Below the pieces are notes generated by a model, which worked only from the letters and a program-made list of their open reading frames with translations, was not told the origin of the DNA and searched no databases. This document shows, in pieces, positions 1 to 10,847 of a DNA stretch of 64,000 nt. The position numbers and the translations under genes are program-made. Each line of letters starts with the position of its first letter. Position 1 is the stretch's first letter. Origin of the DNA: Phytophthora hibernalis (Eukaryota > Oomycota > Peronosporomycetes > Peronosporales > Peronosporaceae); the NCBI GenBank assembly GCA_012656075.1, contig JAAKBF010000045.1:372001-436000 (forward strand), read 5' to 3'.

Positions 1-241
1 ATCTGCAGTAAGAACCTCGCGTCTCTTCAGGGGTTTTCATCTTCGTTCGGTGTCGGGCGTTGTAGATGCACTGATTGGCGCCTTTCGTCTTAGCTGAGAC
101 GCGCGTGCTCTTTGTTAAGATTGGGACGCCGTCTGCGCACTTACCGAGGCGGCAGAGGCTGTTCAGCATGCACTCGGCGTACTTATTGCCGCAGGTCGGG
201 CAACAAAAGACTACATCCGATGCACTAAGAAAGGCCTCCAT
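1..241 (-). CDS. Partial Cys-rich ORF running off the left edge
   Basis: On the minus strand an open frame runs from an ATG at 241 past base 1, about 80 codons without a stop. An in-frame stop lies upstream near 304. The visible peptide starts MEAFLSASDVVFCCPTCG and is rich in cysteine (CCPTCG, then AEC, LCRLGKC), followed by a basic Ser/Thr/Lys-rich stretch. A C-x2-C pair suggests a small zinc ribbon, but I do not recognise the family. It could be the N-terminus of a transposon protein, since the surroundings are all transposon debris. The C-terminus lies outside the window. The opposite-strand ORF over the same bases has no recognisable content. Confidence 0.3.
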   Translation of the reverse strand, partial: MEAFLSASDVVFCCPTCGNKYAECMLNSLCRLGKCADGVPILTKSTRVSAKTKGANQCIYNARHRTKMKTPEETRGSYCR

Positions 242-640
242 GTCGTCAGCATCCTGCGTGAGGTCAAAAGTGGAAAACGACTCTTCGCAATCTATTCTTA
301 GCTACCAATAAGATCTTGCTATTGCGACCCTTCGCCAGATATGAATTTCGACCAATTTAAATGTCATACCAAAGCGGGTTTCTGCCAATAGAAGGATAGG
401 TATTCCGATAGGTGGGCCGGGTGTTTTTTAAAATTTAAATCCCATTAATCTTACCCCACTTTTGCGTGGTGAACCACTCCCTCATTAAACCAAATAGATT
501 AATCGCCCAAAACGCTTGTTATAGAGACGCTATTGGTGAATATAAAAGCGCTAGGACTCTAATTGGTAGGAAACGACGCCCCAGTTGTCTGCTGTTTGAA
601 TGGTGCCAAGATCGACCACAAATTGGCGCAGGACTATCCA
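242..640. other. Gene-free stretch
   Basis: AT-rich sequence with no credible reading frame. I could not find the left inverted repeat of the mariner remnant that follows. Confidence 0.5.
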
Positions 641-675
641 TTTGAGAGGTCCATGACAGCTGGACGGGGTGGGCT

Positions 676-1855
676 TTGCTTCACTTTAATTTTAGATTTC
701 GCCCACCCCAAGATGCAAGTCCCAGCACCATACCCACCTCGTCTGTCACGCTCCAGCAAACGACCCGTGTCCGTCGCGTCAAGAACACCACGCTGTTGGA
801 GCGCCAACGCGTCATCACCAGCCTCCTTCATCTTGCCTCGGACGGCGTCTTATCCGCTGGTGCTCTCAGTGCTGTAGCTGCCGCCAACTGCATCCATACC
901 AGCACAGTGTCGCGATTGTGGAGACGCGCCAAGGAAGAGGCTGAGCCGACAGCGCTCGCTGTTGCGTATGGATCTAACCGGTCGCCCCCTGATGATCCCT
1001 CGAAAGAGCTTCAGCGACTTCGCGGGATTCCGGTGGCAGTTCGCAGCACTACCCTCTCGGCTGCGTCGTCCTGTGGCATTCCCCAACTACCGTTCACCGT
1101 CGCATTATGGCGGGCGAGTCACTAGCGTCGTGAAGCCATTGCTGACGGAGAACCGACGTACACGCTTTGTTCGTTTTCGTGCTCAACACCGTGCACGTCG
1201 ACGAAAAAATATTTTTGTCACGGAACCAACCCATCGGTTTCTACTTCTTCGAGGAAAGATTTCGCCCACTCCGAGTGAAACGCAAGCGTTACATCATACA
1301 AATGATGGTTCTCGCGGCTGTCGCGCGACCTCGATTCGATGGCCACACGCAACAGCGTTTTGACGGGAAGCTGTGCGTGGACCTTCGTCAAGCAAGTACC
1401 TGCTCAGCGATCAAGTCGCCACGGCCCAGCCGGAACAATGGAGACAAAGGCGATTACGGTGACAATAGAGAAAAACCGGTGCATACTGTCCCACCTGCGA
1501 TCTGTGAACACTGTCCCGCAAACACCGAGACAATCGTTGTTCAACAAGATAATTTTCCTGCACATATCAAGCCAAACGACCCCTGCTTTCTCGAAGCTTC
1601 CGCTCGGTGTGACAGGCAGGTAGAACTTCGATGTCAACCCCCGAACAGTTCCGGTCTTAATGTCTGGGACTGTTCACGGCCATCCAAGCCCTCCAGTGAT
1701 AGAAGAGTACTAGGACGTTGGACGAGCTCATTGCAGCTATAACTGACTCGTATTGGGAGCTCCCGCCCGAAACAATCAACGCTGTCTTCCTCAGCCTACA
1801 GGGAACTATGGACCAATGCATCATTCAGCGGGGTGACAGCGACTTTAAACTGTGA
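676..1855 (+). pseudogene. Decayed Tc1/mariner-superfamily transposase
   Basis: A DNA-cutting DDE transposase can be followed through three frames. An N-terminal helix-turn-helix region (about 760-960, including ERQRVITSLLHLASDG and TSTVSRLWRRA) is followed by a basic linker ending VVKPLLTENRRTRFV (about 1110-1170). The first catalytic region is TVHVDEKIFLSRN (about 1190), the second VVQQDNFPAHIKPND (about 1520-1580). The third, NSSGLNVWDC (about 1650), has Gly where the family has Asp in its PDLN-type motif. A tail reading ELPPETINAVFLSLQ ends at the stop at 1853-1855. At least three frame changes and the lost third acidic residue make it non-functional. The domain order and the QQDN.xxH and LN motifs fit Tc1/mariner; the subfamily is less certain. 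No inverted repeats were found at either end. Confidence 0.75.
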
Positions 1856-2928
1856 CATACGAGGAAGTCGCAGCTCGAGCGAGAGGGAAGACTCCCTTGT
1901 CGATCCGCTGCTCTGATGAAGCAGCAGAATATTTTCCGAACCATCTGTTTTGTAGGGGTCTCCCAAATAAAATCAAGACAATGCTTGTTGTCATTGTTTT
2001 GGAACACACACTGAGGTTGTGGTGTGCGATTGATCCGGAACGGAGAAGTACTGTATAACAGCGCCCTCCTCAGCAACAATGTTGTTCTATTAACCCTATC
2101 GTTACCAGAAGTATACATGATGTATCTCTTTGAAAAAGAAGGTACAGTTATGTGCGTCAATAAGGAACACTTGATATGGATATAATTAAGGAGGGTATAG
2201 AAGCCTACAATCCGCACACAAATGTTCCTCACAGACAGATGTATAATGTTTCCAAGGATATTAGTTGATGCCCCGTTCGGCACCGACTTTTGATTTACAA
2301 TTTTTGCGCCCCTCCAGCACAATATCAACGTTGTCTGTCAATCACAACGTATGGATCTAAATCCTGAACAGAAATGGCGATCTCATGCTATTGGCCACCA
2401 TCCAACGAACCATCCAGGCGTGGGAGTCCATCAAAACCACCACCGCCACGAAAGCTTTTAACAAGGCGCTCAACACTAAGTTTTAGCTGCAAAATAAAAC
2501 TGCCTCCATTACGCTAAATTTAGATTTGTCAAAGCTAAAACCTGAGTATTTTGTCCAATACGATTGCCAAGATCCTACTTGGTTCAAATATTTGGTGCTG
2601 GCGGTTGACAGAATCGATATCAAAACCGATGTCTCGGTACCGCCTGACTTTCGTCGCGATGGTGAAATGAACACGGAGCGAAGCAGTGCACTGTACAGAC
2701 AAGCATACTATTGTAAATGAGTCCATTAAAACAAAAGGATCGCTAACCCCTTTTGAGTTTTTTGCTAAAGGGCTTTGAAGCCGAGGTATCGATTTTCGCA
2801 TCTAAGCGGGAAGCGAGAAAACTGCCAAAGGCTAACCACTCCGACTCGAAAGCCTGCGACGGTTAGAGGACGTCTCTGCGTTCTACGAGCGGACGCAAGT
2901 CCCTAGGAGGGCGACGCCCTTCCTGACA
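1856..2928. other. Transposon debris, no intact gene
   Basis: No credible full gene. A short plus-strand piece at about 2390-2485 reads RTIQAWESIKTTTATKAF followed by a stop. This resembles the C-terminal end of pogo/Tigger-type transposases (compare TITAWEGITEH in the pogo element of this window), so it may be a scrap of another such element. The long minus-strand frame over 1825-2328 has no recognisable protein features. Confidence 0.35.
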
Positions 2929-3489
2929 ATGAGAAGGGAAGTGCGCGGGGTCATTCTCGTCGTGGCCCTGTTGGTTGCCGAAGCTGCTGACATAGTGGCT
3001 GTTAAACTACATCGAAATGAGCCATGCTGTTTCGCAGCAGGCTTCGACAAAATGCATCGATTTATAAGTGGGAGCGGTCAACCCAATGTATGCTCACATG
3101 AGCGAGGTCGATGCCCAAAAAGAAATGATTGCTTCTACACAGCCGTTAGACTCAAACAACGTGATTGTATTGCTCCCAGTGCTGATCGAGCTACATTGGT
3201 GCGCTGCAATCTTCGAGTTTCGGGAGTGGTCATATAGGCTGCTCGACCCACTGCAAAAGCCAAGACGTACGATGAAATGGAAGTGAAGATCAAGGTGTTT
3301 ATCCTGACACATACAAGACGCTTGGTGTTCAAGAGAGTTTTGTCGCCTTATCAAGAGGGCATCGACAACTGCGGTCTGTTCTGTTCGATATTCTTCGAAT
3401 GCTACGTTCGCGGTATCCCCAATGACGGAGATTTGAACGCTCAGTCCTCGGGTATCTACGCTTTAGGTACTTGTACAAGGCATGCCTAG
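2929..3489 (+). pseudogene. Decayed C48 (Ulp1-type) cysteine protease
   Basis: Ulp1-type proteases cleave SUMO-like modifiers, and in oomycetes and plants they are often carried by transposons. Here the frame at 3068-3286 gives NNVIVLLPVLIELHWCAAIF followed by LLDPLQ, matching the His (HWC) and Asp (LDP) regions of the family. A frameshift near 3260 moves to a second frame with SPYQEGIDNCGLFCSIFF (about 3345-3400), matching the catalytic Cys in the NCG motif. The triad residues are therefore visible, but in two frames. The N-terminal part is eroded. It sits upstream of the same repeat arm (4070-4442) that lies downstream of another C48-like ORF near 25.1 kb, which suggests both belonged to related large DNA transposons. 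Confidence 0.7.
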
Positions 3490-3700
3490 GAAACGATGAA
3501 TGTGATTCAGAGTAATGGGCATTCGACGAAGATCCAAAGTAGAAGGAGCCACTAAGTCTTTTCACACATTCGATTAACCTTTCGATACACCCAAGTAATA
3601 GTCCGTTCGCCGTCGTCGGATTGATTGAACTTAGGATCTCTACATTTATCTTACGATGGGTAAATATTGAGATTCAGTTTGGTAATTAATTTATATTACC

Positions 3701-4067
3701 GGCCCTGTTTCTACAGGTACAAAATGTTTTGTGATGTTTTATTGTGCTTTGCAACCTCTTTGTCCAGCTATATCGTGCAGTAGTTAGCACTCGTACTCAG
3801 TGCTAAATCGTAGAGGCTTTGGGTGGGGGTTTCCGAATATTAATAGGGCTGTTGGAATGCTTTCCGATCTCACAGGCACATTAGTGAGTATGAAGCTTGC
3901 ACGATTTACAACAATTCGTAATTGAGTACGATTTATAGTTATCTCATGCAAGCCAAGTCGTACGAATTACAATCGAAAGTGACAAAAATACTGCAAAGCA
4001 CAATAGTACCAGTTGGTACAAAAACAAAATCGTTTGTTCCTACCAGTTTGTACCTGTAGAACAAGCC
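3701..4067. repeat. Short inverted-repeat element (MITE-like)
   Basis: The left end reads GGCCCTGTTTCTACAGGTAC and the right end, reverse complemented, GGCTTGTTCTACAGGTAC. An inner pair (attgtgctttgca near 3740, tgcaaagcacaat near 3994) extends the inverted symmetry. There is no coding capacity over about 367 bp. The superfamily is not determined because no clean target duplication could be identified. Confidence 0.5.
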
Positions 4068-4069
4068 TA

Positions 4070-4442
4070 TAAATAATAATATTTTATTACTCGCATTGCC
4101 CCTAACAGGTCACATAGTCTGTGGCCGGGGCCCCTACGAAGGAGGTATGCTATTTGAAAATTGGTATGCGTGTTCACATAGGTCTGAAACCAAAGGTTAC
4201 GAAGTTTCAAGTCGCAGTATGAAGTAGAGGAGGTGAAATGCTTCGAAATGGCAAAACTGCTAATGAAATGGATTTTTATGTCCAATTTGGCTACATGTCG
4301 GTTCATTTTATGTGTTAAATCCTTGTTTTATGTTGCATTTGTACACTTCTGATTGCGATACATGCAATTTCTTCACGGACACTCTTGTAGATCCCATTTT
4401 CAGCGCCGCAATGCTTTAGAACTAGGGCAGCAATGTAAACAC
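4070..4442. repeat. Right arm of a large transposon, copy A, left part
   Basis: This stretch aligns with 25979-26138 plus 27839-28058, with long shared runs such as the segment around ggtctgaaaccaaaggttac. It is cut at 4442 by the Copia element and resumes at 9199. Copy A lacks the pogo insertion found in copy B, so it shows the pogo target site (gaagtagagg, about 4223-4232). Short open frames occur in it, but I do not recognise the product. Confidence 0.75.
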
Positions 4443-4799
4443 AAAAGGCTTTGGTCGGTTGATGGCAGAATGCAAAGTGATTGATTTAGGTCCTTAGTTC
4501 GCAAAACTCTTTGCTACCTCTAAGCCTACTGGATTCTCTACTGGATACATTCTACTGGATTCTTTATTGGATACTGACTTACTTCAGCCAATCAGCGATT
4601 GCCACGTGGATGCCCATCTTGTACCCACAATCTTGTACCCACGTGTCCCGTAATCCCCGTAGCGTAAACAGCGTCCCATCATCAGTGTCCCATCATCAGT
4701 GTCCCGTAAACACAGGAATGATTGCGGTCCCACTGAGTGAAGGTCATACCGGTATCTTACCGGTATGCCGCAGCTGGTCGAGGCGTCTTCTCGACAACA
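4443..4799 (-). repeat. Copia 3' LTR
   Basis: 357 bp, the downstream LTR in element orientation. It holds a tandem duplication of a 14-bp unit (atcagtgtcccatc, near 4680-4710) that the other LTR lacks. It also has an internal palindrome, CATACCGGTA-TCT-TACCGGTATG, near 4745-4767. The last codons of the polyprotein and its stop (4757-4759) lie inside this LTR. Confidence 0.95.
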
Positions 4800-7700
4800 C
4801 TCCCACTCGACTTGACAGCTGTTGCGCCTTGGATCCCCAACTTGCTCCGAAGAACTTCGAACTGCACGGCAGTGATCGCCTTCGTCATGATGTCGGCCAG
4901 CATGTCGGTAGTCGAAACATACTGTAGCACCACTTGGCAGTCTTCCACCTTCTCGCGCACGAAGTGGTAGCGAATGTCAATGTGCTTGGTGCGCTTGTGG
5001 AATTCGGGATTCTTGGCCGGCGCGATGGAGCCTTGGTTGTCCTCGTAGATCATGACAGGATCGTCGCTCTTCATCTCACCGAGTTCACACAGAAACACCT
5101 TAAACCACACTGCTTCCTGCGTAGCCTCCGATAGCGCCATGTACTTTGCTTCAGTAGACGATAGTGCCACCGTCTGCTGCTTCTTGCTTCTCCAGCTAAT
5201 GCATCCTCCGTTCATCATGAACGCGTAGCCGCTTGTACTCCGTCGAGACTCGATGTCACCAGCCCAGTCTGCGTCCGAGTAACCACACACGCCGAAACCG
5301 TCTTCGCGTGAGAACTCGAGTCCGTGCGTTGGTGTCGCCTGCAGATACCGCAGCACACGCTTGAGAGCTTGCCAGTGTGTCGGACACGGATCAGCCGCAA
5401 ACTGGCTCAGAACTCCTACTGCCGCAGCGAGGTCCGGACGTGTCGCGACCATCAGGTACATGATGCCACCGACGGCGCTCCGGTATGGCACGTTCTTCAT
5501 GGTGTCTTCGTGCTTTCGCACATGTTCTTGGTCAGCTTGAGTCCGGGGTCCTGCGGCGTCTTCACAGGCTTGCTGTCTTGCATGCCGAACTTGGTCAGGA
5601 TGGACTTGAGGAACTTGGTTTGCCGCACCACCATTGTCCCGGAGTCACGGTCGTTCTTGATCTTCATCCCGAGAAAATACTCGAGCTCGCCGAGGTCCGT
5701 CATCTCGAAGCGTTCACTCAGCGCGCGCTTGGTCGAGTCCAGCAGGTCGTCGTTGCTGCTTGCCAGGATCAGGTCGTCCACGTACAGCACCACGAAGATC
5801 ATCTCTTGATCATTCCTCTTGATGTAGACGCAGTGGTCGGACTCGCACTTCTTGAACCCCATCTTCAGCATGAAGTCGTCGATGGTCTGGTTCCACATGC
5901 GCGGCGACTGCTTCAGTCCATACAGCGAACGCTTGAGCTTGCATACGTGGTCCGGATGGTTTTCGTCCACATAGCCGTCCGGTTGCGCCATGTAGATGTC
6001 TTCGTCGAGAACGCCGTTCAGGAAGGCTGTCTTGACGTCCATTTGGTGCAGCTTGAGACTATACTTGGCAGCCATGCTCAGCACTGCCCGAATCGACGTG
6101 AACTTGGCCACTGGTGCGAAGGTCTCATCGTAGTCGATGCCATACTTCTGCGAAAATCCTTGGCCACCAGTCGCGCCTTGAACCGCTCGATCTCTCCAGC
6201 TTGGTTTTCCTTGACTCGAAACACCCATCTGCAGCCGATCGCATTGCGTCCCTTCGGCAATGGTACGACATTCCATGTGTCGTTCTTGCTAAGTGACTCA
6301 ACTTCCGAGTCGCAGGCCTCCTTCCACTTGACTGCGTCGCTGGATTCCATCGCCGACTTGAATGTGGTCGGCATTTCTCCCACTGAATCCACGACGTACG
6401 CAGCCTCAAAGCTCCCACTTTCTTGTGCCGTAGCAGACATCTCGTCCAGAGTCTGGTATCGACTCTGCGACGCATACCGCTTGGCACTTGGAACCTCCAC
6501 GGCCTTCTCCAGTGACTGCGTCCGCGGGTGTCGCTTGCTGCCGGGCTCGAAGTCTTCGTCCCGCGCAGCTTCATCCTCTTCTTCGTTGTCGTCATCCGAC
6601 TGCGACGAATCTTGATCCGTCACCACTTCATCTTGAAGTTCCACAACTTCTTGATCGTAACTGCGTCTCCCACCGTCGAAGACGTCTTCCATGAACTGCG
6701 CGTCGCGGCTCACCAACACGCGACCGCTCTCCAGTTCTTCAAACCGATACGCTTTCTCGTGCTCCGAGTACCCGAGGAAACGACAACGCACCGACCGAGC
6801 GTCGAACTTGGTGCACTTCTCCGCACGTACGCATGGCAACCGAACACTTTCAGGTTCGCCAGCAGCGGCTTCTTCGGTCCAAACTTGGTGTGGCGACTTG
6901 TCGTGGCTGATGGCACGAGTCGGACACCGGTTGCGAAGGAACGTGGCAGTCATCACCGCTTCACCCCAATACGACTTGGACAATCCGGCATGTTCCAACA
7001 TGCAGCGCGCACACTCCACCAATGTCCGGTTCATCCGTTCTGCCACTCCGTTCAGCTGAGGCGTGTATGGTGGTGTGAACTTCTGCACGATCCCGCGGTC
7101 GCTGCAGAACTTGGCCATCGCACTGGAAGTGTACTCGCCACCGTTGTCGCTCCGGAGTGTCTTCACGCGCTTGCCGGTTTGAGTTTCAGCAAACGCCACA
7201 AATTCAGCGAACTTGGCGGCCACCTCAGACTTGTTCCGCAGCAGATACAGGACGCAGAAGTGCGACTTGTCATCGATGAACGTGACAAAGTAGCGCTTGC
7301 CACCAAAAGTTGGTGTCTGCATGGGACCGCACACATCACTGTGAATCACCTCCAGCACTTGCTTCGCACGGTTCGGAGACGACTTCATGTAGCTCACTCG
7401 CGTTTGCTTGCCGAGTGAGCATCCGCCGCACAGCTCCCACTGCTTCACCGACGTCATGTCAATGCCAGTGCCGTAGCCCTTCTTGACGATGGCATCTAGG
7501 CCGCCATAGCCAACGTGACCAAGTCGAAGGTGCCAGAGGTACGACGTGGTGTCCCCATGGCGATCCTTCGAACTTGCCGCATTGGCCTCGTCAGGCATCA
7601 TCGGAGTCATGCACAGCTTGAACAGCCCTTTGCCCTCACGAGCGCCGAGCTGCCACTTGAGACCCTTCTTCTCCATGAAGCACCCGTCGCTCTCGAAGGT

Positions 7701-8846
7701 GACTGGCCCGACGTCCTTGGTGAAGCGGCCGACGTAGAACAAGTTGCGCGTCAACTTGGGAATGTGCCCACGTTTGTGAGCACACCTTTCTTGGTCCCGC
7801 GCGGAGTTTTCATCGACATCACAATGTCACCACTGCCGATCGCCTGCACCACACCGTCGTCCGCGAGATGCACGTCCACCGGGTCGAAAGTCTTGTAGTT
7901 CTTCATGAACTTCTTGGAGCACGTCATGTGCTGCGTCGCACCCGAGTCGACCAGCCACACGTCATTCGACTTGGTGTTGCTCCCACCACCAATCGAGAAA
8001 AGATAGTCGCCGGCATCCTCGTCCTCACGCGCCACATTCGCACGCTGCGACCGCTGCCGGTTGTTGTTGTCTTGAATCCGCGAGGGACACTCCGCGATCC
8101 AATGTCCTTGTTTGCCGCAGTTGTGGCACGCCCCGGTCTTCTGCACCGGTCGGTCCCTGCGCTTGTTGTCTCTCGTCATGATCGCTTGACCTTGACCGTG
8201 TGCGGCTCCGTCGACGCCGCCACCTTGTTCCTTGCGCTTCATGTCTTCATGCAGGAGCCGAGACGTTACGAGTTCCCACGACAGCGAGTCCGACCTGGAC
8301 TCCAGCGCCGTGATGAGGAACTGGTACGACTCGCTCAAACTGCCCAGAAGCGTGATCACCAAGTCGTCCTCGCTGACCGGAGCGCCAACCGCGTCGAGCT
8401 GCTCCGCCAGTGTCTTGAGCTCGTTAATGTGCTCCAGCACATCATCACCTTCGTCCATCATCGTCGTGAAGAAACGTCGACGAAGAAAGAGCTTGTTGGC
8501 CAAAATCTTCTTCTCGAAGTGTCCTTCCAGTCTTGACCGTGCATCATGCACGTCCTTGGCCGAGCGAACCAACGGCAGCTGCGAGTCCTCCATCGCAAGA
8601 CAGATCATCGCCAGTGCCTTGCGCGACTTCTTCCGGAAGGTCGCTTGATCCGCCGCAGTCTGGCAGTGCTCCAGCTTTACTTCCCCACTCATCACTTCCC
8701 ACAGTTCGCGCCATCTGCATCTTGAATTTCCACGTGTGGAAGTTGGTTCCGTTGAACTTGTTGATGCGGGCGGTGGAGACTGGGGAGGCGTCCATGGCGA
8801 AGGCGTAGTCGGGGTCTTGTTCAGGGAAGACGGGGCTTGGGCTCAT
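4757..8846 (-). pseudogene. Copia gag-pol polyprotein, several frameshifts
   Basis: Reading on the minus strand from the ATG at 8846: gag; a zinc knuckle CHNCGKQGHWIAEC (about 8130-8090); aspartic protease VWLVDSGATQHMTC (about 7965-7920); GAG-pre-integrase HLRLGHVGY with CGGC; and an integrase core with D, D, E in VIHSDVCGP, LRSDNGGEY and NGVAERMNRT. RT follows, with DVKTAFLNG and active site VVLYVDDLIL (about 5790). RNase H carries YSDADWAGD, LSSTEAKYMAL and YEDNQGS. Frame breaks occur near 8700, 7760, 6915/6820 (a compensating pair), 6160 and 5505, so no single protein is made as written. All catalytic residues I can check are intact. The frame starts 4 bp inside the 5' LTR boundary and ends inside the 3' LTR, so one ORF spans essentially the whole interior. 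Confidence 0.9.
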
Positions 8847-8850
8847 AACC
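8837..8850 (-). other. Probable primer-binding site overlapping the Copia start codon
   Basis: Directly after the 5' LTR the element strand reads GGTTATGAGCCCAAG, resembling the initiator-tRNA-type site of Copia elements (TGGTATCAGAGC in plants). The polyprotein ATG lies inside this stretch. Assignment of the priming tRNA is inference. Confidence 0.5.
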
Positions 8851-9193
8851 AAAAGGCTTTGGCCGGTTGATGGCAGAATGCAAAGTGATTGATTTAGGTC
8901 CTTAGTTCGCAAAACTCTTTGCTACCTCTAAGCCTACTGGATTCTCTACTGGATACATTCTACTGGATTCTTTATTGGATACTGACTTACTTCAGCCAAT
9001 CAGCGATTGCCACGTGGATGCCCATCTTGTACCCACAATCTTGTACCCACGTGTCCCGTAATCCCCGTAGCGTAAACAGCGTCCCATCACCAGTGTCCCG
9101 TAAACACAGGAATGATTGCGGTCCCACTGAGTGAAGGTCATACCGGTATCTTACCGGTATGCCGCAGCTGGTCGAGGCGTCTTCTCGACAACA
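8851..9193 (-). repeat. Copia 5' LTR
   Basis: 343 bp, the upstream LTR in element orientation. By direct reading it is identical to the 3' LTR apart from two substitutions and the missing 14-bp duplication. Any promoter for the element should lie here. Confidence 0.95.
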
Positions 9194-9198
9194 AACAC

Positions 9199-9381
9199 GA
9201 CTGGAACGATGCATTTTGACTTGTATCGGTCTTAGTGTACTGTTGATTTAATATCAAACGAAATACTACCGGAATACATTGGCTTTTCAAATACCGTACA
9301 AAACAGCCATATTTGGCGGGTTGTTTGGGACAATCCGAGTTAGTTGATTATGAACCAACGATTAAAGAAAGGAACATTAAA
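9199..9381. repeat. Right arm of a large transposon, copy A, right part
   Basis: Continuation of 4070-4442 after the Copia insertion; it aligns with about 28059-28220. It ends with the motif gattatgaaccaacgatta at 9348-9366 and agaaaggaaca, which recurs in both orientations at 28.2-28.4 kb and probably marks the transposon end. The MULE interior starts soon after. Confidence 0.7.
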
Positions 9382-9600
9382 AATGAGAGTGACTAAATTC
9401 ACAACAAAAGAGCCGGCGTGCCATGCATGTTTTATGAAGCAAATGGAAAGACGGAATCTGGCATTTGCACTCAAAAAGACGCCTTCTTAAATAGTTATTT
9501 TGTTTTGCAAGCCAGTGGCTGGGATTCATTCAGAATTCCCCCCGGGCCGGCCGCGACCCAGCTAGGCCACGTTGTCACAGCAACCAGCGGCTGCATCGAA

Positions 9601-10847
9601 GTTCCAGACCCCCCCCACTTGCCGCTTCTCGATGCGCGCTAGCCCCACCAGCCGCCCCCACCAGCGCGATCTCGCAAGTCGCAGCCAGAGAGCGACGGGG
9701 CAAAAAAGCGGTCGGCGCCAGTTTTACTGGAGGAATCAGCATACGAAAACGACGAGGAGGTCTCGGACAGCGAAGATGAAGACAGCCAGCAGAGACAAGA
9801 CAGCCGGCGCGTTATTGTGGAGCACATGAGAGGAGAAGAGTACGATACGTGGGCCGCATTTGAAGCGGCCTTTGCAGCCTACTGCAAGGAAACATACCAG
9901 GTAAGTTATTTATTGTTTTTAGGTGCTATTATAAACAAACAGTTTGTATGCACCAAATCGTACTCGAGACGAACATCTACCCGGAACAAACGCATTGCGA
10001 GGGACGATCACGCACCTGAGTCGAAACTTTTCGAGGACGAGTCGCTTTATTACTTCCTCATGGTCTTCGAATGCATTCATGCTGCTGCAATAGGGGCAAA
10101 AAAGAAAACCTCCCACGTCAAAATGTGCGCTCGCTTGGCTGCATGGCAAGGGTATGTTGTCTCCTTTGAACTGCTACTATGCCTTTTAACTAATTTGTGA
10201 ACGTTTTAAAATAGTTGAACGTGCTGGTCCAACGTGAAGGAGATCGCTACTTCTATCAAGCCTCCGTGCACAACACAGACCAAAATCACACACACACTAC
10301 AACGAGAAGCTTTCAAACGACTACCTCATAACCGTATGAAATTGCAACGCGAGCAGCTATCTACAGTAGACATGCTGCGCAAAGTGGGCTTGGGTCGGAA
10401 AGATCCTGAAATACATCTTGGACAACACCGACTGTGAGCCCGAAATGGTCGACGTCCACAATTTTCTCGCAAAGCTCAAGCGCAAGGAAGAAGGGGTTCG
10501 ACCCTCAGCGACAGAGTATCGGATACGCTCGAGCGATTTTGCGAGAAAGAACCGTTCGGGGTGGCGCATGTCGATATCGATCGTCAGGCCAACAAGGTAA
10601 AGGATTTCTTTATGGAGTGGGTTGGAGCGCACATGCTGATAGGTTGTATGTTTTTGTTTCGTAGCTTGTGGCGCGTTGTACCTCAATTCAGACTGCACAC
10701 ATGCGTTCTCTGTTCTCGGCCTTTCCCGAGACACTGCTCGTTGATGCTACCCACGATACGAATTCCTCGCGGTACAAGCTCTTCTCCTTCATGGTGCAGG
10801 ACTCCCTCGGCCATGGTCAACACGTCCAGGTACGCCAGAATAATGGG
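9601..10847 (+). pseudogene. MULE transposase, N-terminal half, with introns
   Basis: An acidic N-terminal region (EESAYENDEEVSDSEDEDSQ) leads into EEYDTWAAFEAAFAAYCKET, typical of the DNA-binding start of MULE/FAR1-like proteins. Then come CTKSYSRRTSTRNKR, REGDRYFYQASVHNTDQNH, and the start of the catalytic domain: IQTAHMRSLFSAFPETLLVD followed by ATHDTNSSRYKLFSFMVQDS. Probable introns are 9901-9942 (GTAAGT..CAG), 10152-10214 (GTATGT..TAG) and 10597-10664 (GTAAAG..TAG). A run of Cs near 9609-9617 and a frame change near 10400 break the frame. The protein is cut at 10847 by the Gypsy 5' LTR and resumes at 24551. Confidence 0.8.

Larger units (their letters stand above)
4443..9193 (-). mobile_element. 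Copia LTR retrotransposon, full-length, recent
   Basis: A 4751-bp element on the minus strand, bounded by LTRs of 357 and 343 bp. It is flanked by a 5-bp target duplication AACAC (4438-4442 and 9194-9198). The related sequence at about 28037-28075 carries the site without the element (aatgtaaacacgactgg), confirming both ends. The LTRs begin TGTTGTCGAG and end GCCTTTT on the element strand. They differ by only two substitutions and one 14-bp duplication. The polyprotein order gag, protease, integrase, RT, RNase H is that of Copia/Ty1. The near-identical LTRs indicate recent insertion. Confidence 0.95.

Noticed and set aside
1825..2328. 167-codon minus-strand ORF
   Set aside because: Starts and ends in transposon debris, overlaps the mariner tail, no recognisable motif.
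5485..6615. 376-codon plus-strand ORF
   Set aside because: Exact antisense of the Copia polyprotein; composition is a shadow of the coding strand and it has no recognisable domain.
9901..9921. Intron ending at the first TTTTTAG
   Set aside because: Would be only 21 nt; the next AG at 9942 gives a better junction with the conserved transposase sequence.
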